9,178 bases of DNA from Thermoproteota archaeon (GTDB lineage: Archaea; Korarchaeota; Korarchaeia; Korarchaeales; Korarchaeaceae): positions 1-9,178 of the forward strand of contig WAOH01000065.1 of NCBI GenBank assembly GCA_015521385.1, written 5' to 3'. Under the pieces are notes generated by a model. That model was not told the DNA's origin. It saw only the letters and a list, made by a program, of their open reading frames with translations, and did not search any database. Shown here piece after piece: positions 5,856 through 9,178 of the stretch; the first letter of the stretch is position 1; every line of letters begins with the position of its first letter. The translations under genes and the position numbers were made by a program.

Positions 5856-6272
5856 ATGCCGAAGTATGTGGTGAGTCCCGAGGAAGTTACCGGTGGCGCT
5901 CCCATGGAGAAGGGGGCCGGTGAGAGGAAACCCGTGAGGGATCTGAAGATAATATATCCGGAGAACGTGGATCCGGATCCGAAGACCCTCATCCTGGGCG
6001 TCGTTGAGGTGGATCCGGGCCACCACACACCCCTGCACAGGCACAGGTGCGAGGAGGTCTACTACATCCTCCAGGGCGAGGGGGAAGTGGAGATAGAGGG
6101 CGAGAGATATCCGGTCAAGGCGGGCTACGGCGTCTTCCTGCCGGAGGGGGTGAGGCACAGGATACACAACACAGGCAGCGAGGTCCTGAGGTACGTGGCC
6201 GTCGGCGGAATAATGATGGTTCCCTTGGTGCCGAAGTGGCCGACCGAGTCCCCCTACGAGATACTGGAGTGA
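5856..6272 (+). CDS. cupin-domain protein
   Basis: This is a 138-residue, single-domain cupin. Motif 1 is GHHTPLHRHRCEEVYYILQG (55-74), with His61, His63 and Glu67. Motif 2 is GYGVFLPEGVRHRIHN (90-105), with His101. All four expected metal ligands are present in canonical spacing. An N-terminal extension of about 40 polar residues precedes the barrel. ATG 5856 is preferred over GTG 5850 because GGGAGG at 5841-5846 lies 9 bases before the ATG but only 3 before the GTG. The gap to the upstream cupin is 2 bases, so the two are surely co-transcribed. The substrate is not predictable from sequence; small archaeal cupins include isomerases, dioxygenases, decarboxylases and sugar-binding proteins. 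The two cupins are not close paralogues (HSHPxEQ against HRHRCEE). Confidence 0.8.
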   Translation: MPKYVVSPEEVTGGAPMEKGAGERKPVRDLKIIYPENVDPDPKTLILGVVEVDPGHHTPLHRHRCEEVYYILQGEGEVEIEGERYPVKAGYGVFLPEGVRHRIHNTGSEVLRYVAVGGIMMVPLVPKWPTESPYEILE

Positions 6273-6283
6273 CCACCACCCAC

Positions 6284-6292
6284 CTTTTTATG
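6284..6292 (+). promoter_or_regulatory. T-run/TATA-like element between cupin and membrane gene
   Basis: CCTTTTTATG lies 12 bases after the second cupin stop. It could act as a terminator for the cupin pair or as a TATA box; its centre is 26 bases before ATG 6314, which would make that gene leaderless. Against the leaderless reading, a strong GGAGGT ribosome site precedes the ATG and would be useless without a leader. Which use is real cannot be decided here. Confidence 0.35.
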
Positions 6293-6295
6293 TGA

Positions 6296-6311
6296 GGCGG
6301 GGAGGTCCGCC
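6296..6311 (+). promoter_or_regulatory. ribosome site in a hairpin loop
   Basis: GGCGG (6296-6300) and CCGCC (6307-6311) can form a five-pair all-GC stem whose six-base loop is exactly the Shine-Dalgarno GGAGGT (6301-6306). The loop ends 7 bases before ATG 6314. The ribosome site is strong and decides this start. The hairpin may present or restrict it. Confidence 0.4.
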
Positions 6312-6313
6312 GG

Positions 6314-6787
6314 ATGTACAAGGCTCCTCCGAAGTTCATCTACATAAGATGGATAGGGCTCCTGTGCACCTTGGTACCCATGATCGCCTTCTTGGTGGTC
6401 ACGGTACTCTCGAGCGGGTATCACGGGGTTCCCTTCACCCTCGCCAGCTTCCTACCCCTTCTCGTGCTCTCCTACTACCTGGACAGGATCATAGGGGCCC
6501 TCCCCCTGCCGGACAGGTTCAGGCACCCCTACCTGCTGGTAGCCCTGGCCTGGCTCCTGGCCTATCCCGTGGCGAGGCTGCTCGTGACGGAGCCCATGCT
6601 GATAGCTCTCGGCTACCCAACCCTAGCCTTCAACGGGTTCCTCGGCGCCCTGCTGATACTGGTTGGGCTTGCCTTCCTGGGTTTCGCCTACGGGACCTTC
6701 TTCTACACAGCCTACATAACGATCTTCAGGATCTACCTCAAGAGGAAACTGAAAAAGGGGGAGGTACCGAGGGAGCTCACCGAGTGA
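6314..6787 (+). CDS. small integral membrane protein of unknown function
   Basis: This is a 157-residue protein with four strongly hydrophobic segments, at about 12-34 (IGLLCTLVPMIAFLVVTVL), 39-56, 72-88 and 105-137. The C-terminus is basic (KRKLKKGE) and probably cytoplasmic. I recognise no family. It follows the cupin pair by 41 bases on the same strand, so it may be the third gene of that operon, for example a membrane partner or an unrelated passenger. GGAGGT gives a firm start. The 3' end overlaps the end of ilvD on the other strand by 11 bases (6777-6787), so termination of each transcript must occur inside the neighbour. Confidence 0.75.
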   Translation: MYKAPPKFIYIRWIGLLCTLVPMIAFLVVTVLSSGYHGVPFTLASFLPLLVLSYYLDRIIGALPLPDRFRHPYLLVALAWLLAYPVARLLVTEPMLIALGYPTLAFNGFLGALLILVGLAFLGFAYGTFFYTAYITIFRIYLKRKLKKGEVPRELTE

Positions 6788-8432
6788 GCCCGAGATCAGG
6801 CCTCATCACCGCCCCGACATCTGCGGACGCTGCCAGCATGGAGTAGATGGCGAGGAACCCACTCTCCTTCGGAGGAGGCGGCGTCCACTCCTTCCTCCTC
6901 CTCTCCAGCTCGTCCTCATCCACCAGGAGGTCGAGCCTCCTGTTCGGGACATCGATGAGTATCTCGTCCCCTTCCTCGACCAGAGCTATCGGCCCGCCCT
7001 CCGCGGCCTCCGGAGAGACGTGACCTATCGCCGGTCCCCTGGTTGCTCCTGAGAATCGTCCATCGGTGATGAGGGCCACCCTCCTCAGTCCCATCCCCAT
7101 TATGGTGGCCGTCGCGGTGAGCATCTCCCTCATGCCCGGGCCCCCCTTGGGCCCCTCGTACCTTATCACCACTACATCGCCCTCAGCTATCCTCCCGTCG
7201 AATATGGCCTGCACGGCCTCCTCCTCCGAATCGAAGGGCTTTGCCTTGCCCTTGAACACAAGCATCTCCGGATCAACAGCAGTTTGCTTTATCACCGCTC
7301 CCCTCGGAGCGAGAGACCCCCAGAGGATTGCCAGACCTCCCTGCTCGTGATAGGGGTTGCTCTTAGGCCTTATAACCTTCCTGTCCCTCACCTCGGCCCT
7401 CTTCACAATCTCCGCCCACGTCTCACCTGCCGCGGTGAGCTGATCCAGGTGCATCATCTCCGCCAGCTCCCTGAAGACGGCCGGCACGCCGCCCGCGTAG
7501 TGCAGGTCCCTGACGTAATGGGGGCCCGCAGGATTGAGATTGGTGATGTGCGGGGTCTCCCTGCTTATCTCGTCGAACAGCTCGAGGGGAAGGTCGACCC
7601 CAGCCTCCTTGGCAATGGCCATCAGGTGGAGCACCGCGTTGGTCGATCCACCCAAGGCCACATCGACCCTTATGGCGTTCTCAAAGGCCTCCCTGGTCAT
7701 CAGGTCCCTAGGCCTTATCCCCCTCCTCAGCAGCTCCATCACCGCCCTGCCCGCGGCCCTGCCCGCCCTGATCCTCTCGGCCGAGACGGCCGGTATGGTC
7801 GAGGTCCATGGAAGGGCCATGCCCAGCGCCTCCGCCGCTATCGCCATGGTGTTGGCCGTGTAGAGGCCGGCGCACGATCCCGGGCCTGGGACCGCGTGAG
7901 ACTCGATCCTCCTCAGCTCGTCCTCGCTTATCTTCCCGGCCTTGTACTGGCCCACCGCCTCGAAGACGTGGCTCAGGGCCATCTCCTTCCCGTCAACCGA
8001 TCCGGGAAGCATGCAGCCCCCATTGACTAGGACCGCGGGTATGTTCAGCCTGGCAGCCGCCATGAGCATCCCGGGAGTTATCTTGTCGCACGAGGTGACC
8101 AGCACCAAGGCATCGAACGCGTGGGCCTTCGCCATGAGCTCGACGCTTCCCGCTATCAGCTCCCTGCTGGGAAGGGGGGCCTTCATACCCTCGTGCCCCA
8201 TGGCTATGCCGTCGCAGATCGCGATGGTGTTGAACTCCAGAGGGGTCCCGCCAGCCTCCCTCACACCCTGCTTCACGGCTTCGGCCACCCTATCGAGGTG
8301 CACGTGGCCGGGGACTATCTCGTTCCAGGAATTGGCGATACCTATGAGGGGTTTGCTGAGGTCCTCCTCATCAAGGCCTGCAGCCTTGAACAAGGATCTC
8401 TGAGGAGCCCTCTCCGGCCCCTCAGTTACCAT
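6777..8432 (-). CDS. ilvD: dihydroxy-acid dehydratase
   Basis: The enzyme dehydrates 2,3-dihydroxyisovalerate and 2,3-dihydroxy-3-methylvalerate to the 2-keto acids of valine, leucine and isoleucine synthesis, in the cytoplasm, using an Fe-S cluster. The 551-residue frame shows IGIANSWNEIVPGHVHL, then cluster ligands Cys73 (FNTIAICDGIAMGHEGMK), Cys115 (TSCDKITPGM, with the probable carbamylated Lys117) and Cys187 (GPGSCAGLYTANTM). ALGGSTNAVLHL and GRFSGATRGPAIGHVSPEAA (catalytic Ser461) follow. All key residues are present, so it should be active. It resembles the methanogen/bacterial type more than the Sulfolobus type. ATG 8432 has GGAG 7 bases upstream, but the family-conserved residues WRSR lie just before it in frame, so a slightly longer protein from a non-ATG codon is possible. 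Cys140 replaces the usual Pro of GGPM. No other ilv gene is in the window. Confidence 0.96.
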   Translation of the reverse strand: MVTEGPERAPQRSLFKAAGLDEEDLSKPLIGIANSWNEIVPGHVHLDRVAEAVKQGVREAGGTPLEFNTIAICDGIAMGHEGMKAPLPSRELIAGSVELMAKAHAFDALVLVTSCDKITPGMLMAAARLNIPAVLVNGGCMLPGSVDGKEMALSHVFEAVGQYKAGKISEDELRRIESHAVPGPGSCAGLYTANTMAIAAEALGMALPWTSTIPAVSAERIRAGRAAGRAVMELLRRGIRPRDLMTREAFENAIRVDVALGGSTNAVLHLMAIAKEAGVDLPLELFDEISRETPHITNLNPAGPHYVRDLHYAGGVPAVFRELAEMMHLDQLTAAGETWAEIVKRAEVRDRKVIRPKSNPYHEQGGLAILWGSLAPRGAVIKQTAVDPEMLVFKGKAKPFDSEEEAVQAIFDGRIAEGDVVVIRYEGPKGGPGMREMLTATATIMGMGLRRVALITDGRFSGATRGPAIGHVSPEAAEGGPIALVEEGDEILIDVPNRRLDLLVDEDELERRRKEWTPPPPKESGFLAIYSMLAASADVGAVMRPDLGLTR

Positions 8433-8483
8433 ACGGCTTCTCCACTTGAGATCCAGGGAAACACCCCCGGAGGCAGACCAGAG

Positions 8484-8499
8484 TTAGATATAGCTTTTT
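8484..8499 (-). promoter_or_regulatory. TATA-like box of ilvD
   Basis: The minus strand reads AAAAAGCTATATCTAA. It predicts start near 8464, giving a leader of about 32 bases to ATG 8432 that begins close to GGGGGTG. Confidence 0.5.
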
Positions 8500-8709
8500 G
8501 CACGGCTGAGGAACCACTCTTTCAGTAAGCCTCCCACTCCGAGGGTTCGGTAAATATTTGTCCATGTGATGGGCGAGCAAATGTGGTCCTCACTCGATTT
8601 CCCCCTATTTGGAATGCCAATTTTATATAATGAGGACGATATTTTCTCAACATATTTATGAAAAGTCGTGATGATTCACTGTGGGCTTTAGGTCTTAAGA
8701 ACCGATAGA

Positions 8710-8754
8710 GTAAATTATTTATTTTAATCAATCCGATGAAATTTTCAGGAGGTG
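8710..8754 (+). promoter_or_regulatory. promoter and ribosome site of the surface-protein gene
   Basis: TAAATTATTTATTTTAATC at 8710-8728 is a broad TATA-like stretch predicting start near 8742-8746. GGAGGTG at 8748-8754 is a near-perfect ribosome site 9 bases before GTG 8764. An ATG at 8758 is closer to it but opens only a 5-codon frame, so the site selects the GTG. Confidence 0.6.
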
Positions 8755-8763
8755 CGATGAAAA

Positions 8764-9178
8764 GTGAAGTTTAGTAGACTAGCTGTCCTCATGATCGTAG
8801 CGGTGCTGGTCTCGGGTTACACCTTGACATCAGCTTCTCCCGTGAAACTCCCCACTGTAACAGTGCTTCCGCCTCCGATAAAGCTGCCGACTCCCATACC
8901 GACTCCCACCATCACCGTTACCAAGACAAATCCCACTGTGACCATTCCGAAGCCTCCTATAACGATAATACCCATACCCACGGTCACGATCAAGCCGACC
9001 ACGGCGACCTTCAAGAGATTGCACGAGGTGACCATAAAGGTGAATCCTCCTTACGCGGGAGAAGTCAAACCGCTCGGTCAGGGGAAACACTCACTGAAAG
9101 AGGGTGAGAAGATATTCCTGAGAGCCATCCCCAACGCTGGCTACCAATTCGATCACTGGACGGTGGACGGTCATCGCA
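8764..9178 (+). CDS. secreted or surface protein with Pro/Thr stalk and InlB-B-like repeat (partial)
   Basis: The frame opens at GTG 8764 and is still open at the right edge (138 codons seen). Residues 1-25 form a signal peptide: MKFSR, then LAVLMIVAVLVSGY, then a small-residue region ending SAS, where cleavage is plausible. Residues 26-82 are a low-complexity stalk of Pro, Thr, Val, Ile and Lys with recurring PTVTI/TPTITVT units and no charged acids. From about residue 88 a globular module starts, EVTIKVNPPYAGEVKPLG, then EGEKIFLRAIPNAGYQFDHW. This matches the divergent InlB B-repeat ('bacterial repeat') pattern of extracellular proteins. The protein is thus exported and probably displayed on the cell surface, perhaps anchored or repeated further downstream. 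Its ligand is unknown. GGAGGTG fixes the start. Confidence 0.8.
   Translation, partial: MKFSRLAVLMIVAVLVSGYTLTSASPVKLPTVTVLPPPIKLPTPIPTPTITVTKTNPTVTIPKPPITIIPIPTVTIKPTTATFKRLHEVTIKVNPPYAGEVKPLGQGKHSLKEGEKIFLRAIPNAGYQFDHWTVDGHR

Larger units (their letters stand above)
8433..8763. other. AT-rich divergent intergenic region
   Basis: This 331-base gap separates ilvD (-) and the surface-protein gene (+). It contains the ilvD promoter (8484-8499), a strong symmetric TATA-like TTTTATATAA at 8621-8630 with no obvious gene, and the promoter of the right-hand gene (about 8710-8726). A minus-strand frame at 8522-8731 is open but lacks family features and a ribosome site. No tRNA-like or C/D-box pattern was found by eye. 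Confidence 0.5.

Noticed and set aside
6292..6846. Open plus-strand frame of 184 codons
   Set aside because: It overlaps the well-supported membrane protein in another frame and has no hydrophobic or motif structure; the GGAGGT site belongs to ATG 6314.
7284..8030. Open plus-strand frame of 248 codons
   Set aside because: It is antisense to ilvD and its composition (Arg, Pro, His, Gly) is that of a shadow.
8522..8731. Minus-strand frame of 69 codons in the AT-rich gap
   Set aside because: No ATG-type start with ribosome site, no recognisable motif, and it crosses the promoter of the surface-protein gene.
8817..9035. Hydrophobic Gly/Val-rich minus-strand frame
   Set aside because: It is the antisense shadow of the Pro/Thr/Val stalk of the surface protein; repeated ACN/CCN codons read as GTN/GGN on the other strand.

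Overview
The window looks like a piece of a hyperthermophilic archaeal chromosome. The evidence is AGG/AGA-dominated arginine codons, high GC in genes against AT-rich intergenic stretches, TATA-like boxes about 25 bases before predicted starts, very short or absent leaders, GGTG/GGAGG ribosome sites, and T-run terminators without hairpins. The protein families fit a Thermoproteota- or Korarchaeota-like lineage, but this is inference and I cannot name a species.

Layout from left to right: (1) the last 44 residues of a HEPN-domain protein (+). (2) Two tandem, 4-base-spaced paralogous SAM-dependent methyltransferases of an unassigned family (-), with a probable leaderless promoter. (3) A DJ-1/PfpI-family glutamine amidotransferase-like gene (-), complete except for one frame change just after its catalytic Cys-His. 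(4) A TerC/Alx-family membrane protein (-) with an operator-like dyad at its promoter. (5) A large Nramp-like transporter (-) lacking the classical metal-binding signatures. (6) A roughly 290-base divergent regulatory region in which the Nramp promoter and an opposing promoter carry the same 9-base word as an inverted repeat. (7) A rightward operon of a KdgF-like cupin, a second canonical cupin and a four-helix membrane protein. (8) ilvD, dihydroxy-acid dehydratase (-), overlapping the membrane protein gene tail to tail. (9) An AT-rich 331-base gap with promoter-like elements. (10) The start of a secreted or surface protein (+) with a signal peptide, a Pro/Thr-rich stalk and an InlB-B-like repeat, running off the right edge.

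Functionally the window is mixed. TerC and Nramp-like proteins both belong to superfamilies tied to metal, especially manganese, transport, and they sit next to each other with separate promoters. The cupin operon suggests small metal-dependent enzymes acting on a sugar-acid-like substrate. ilvD serves branched-chain amino acid synthesis. I see no CRISPR array, tRNA, rRNA, transposase or phage gene. The most notable items are the paired divergent promoters, the atypical Nramp-like protein beside TerC, the tandem methyltransferases, the frameshifted DJ-1 gene and the surface protein, whose gene opens with GTG and is cut by the window edge.
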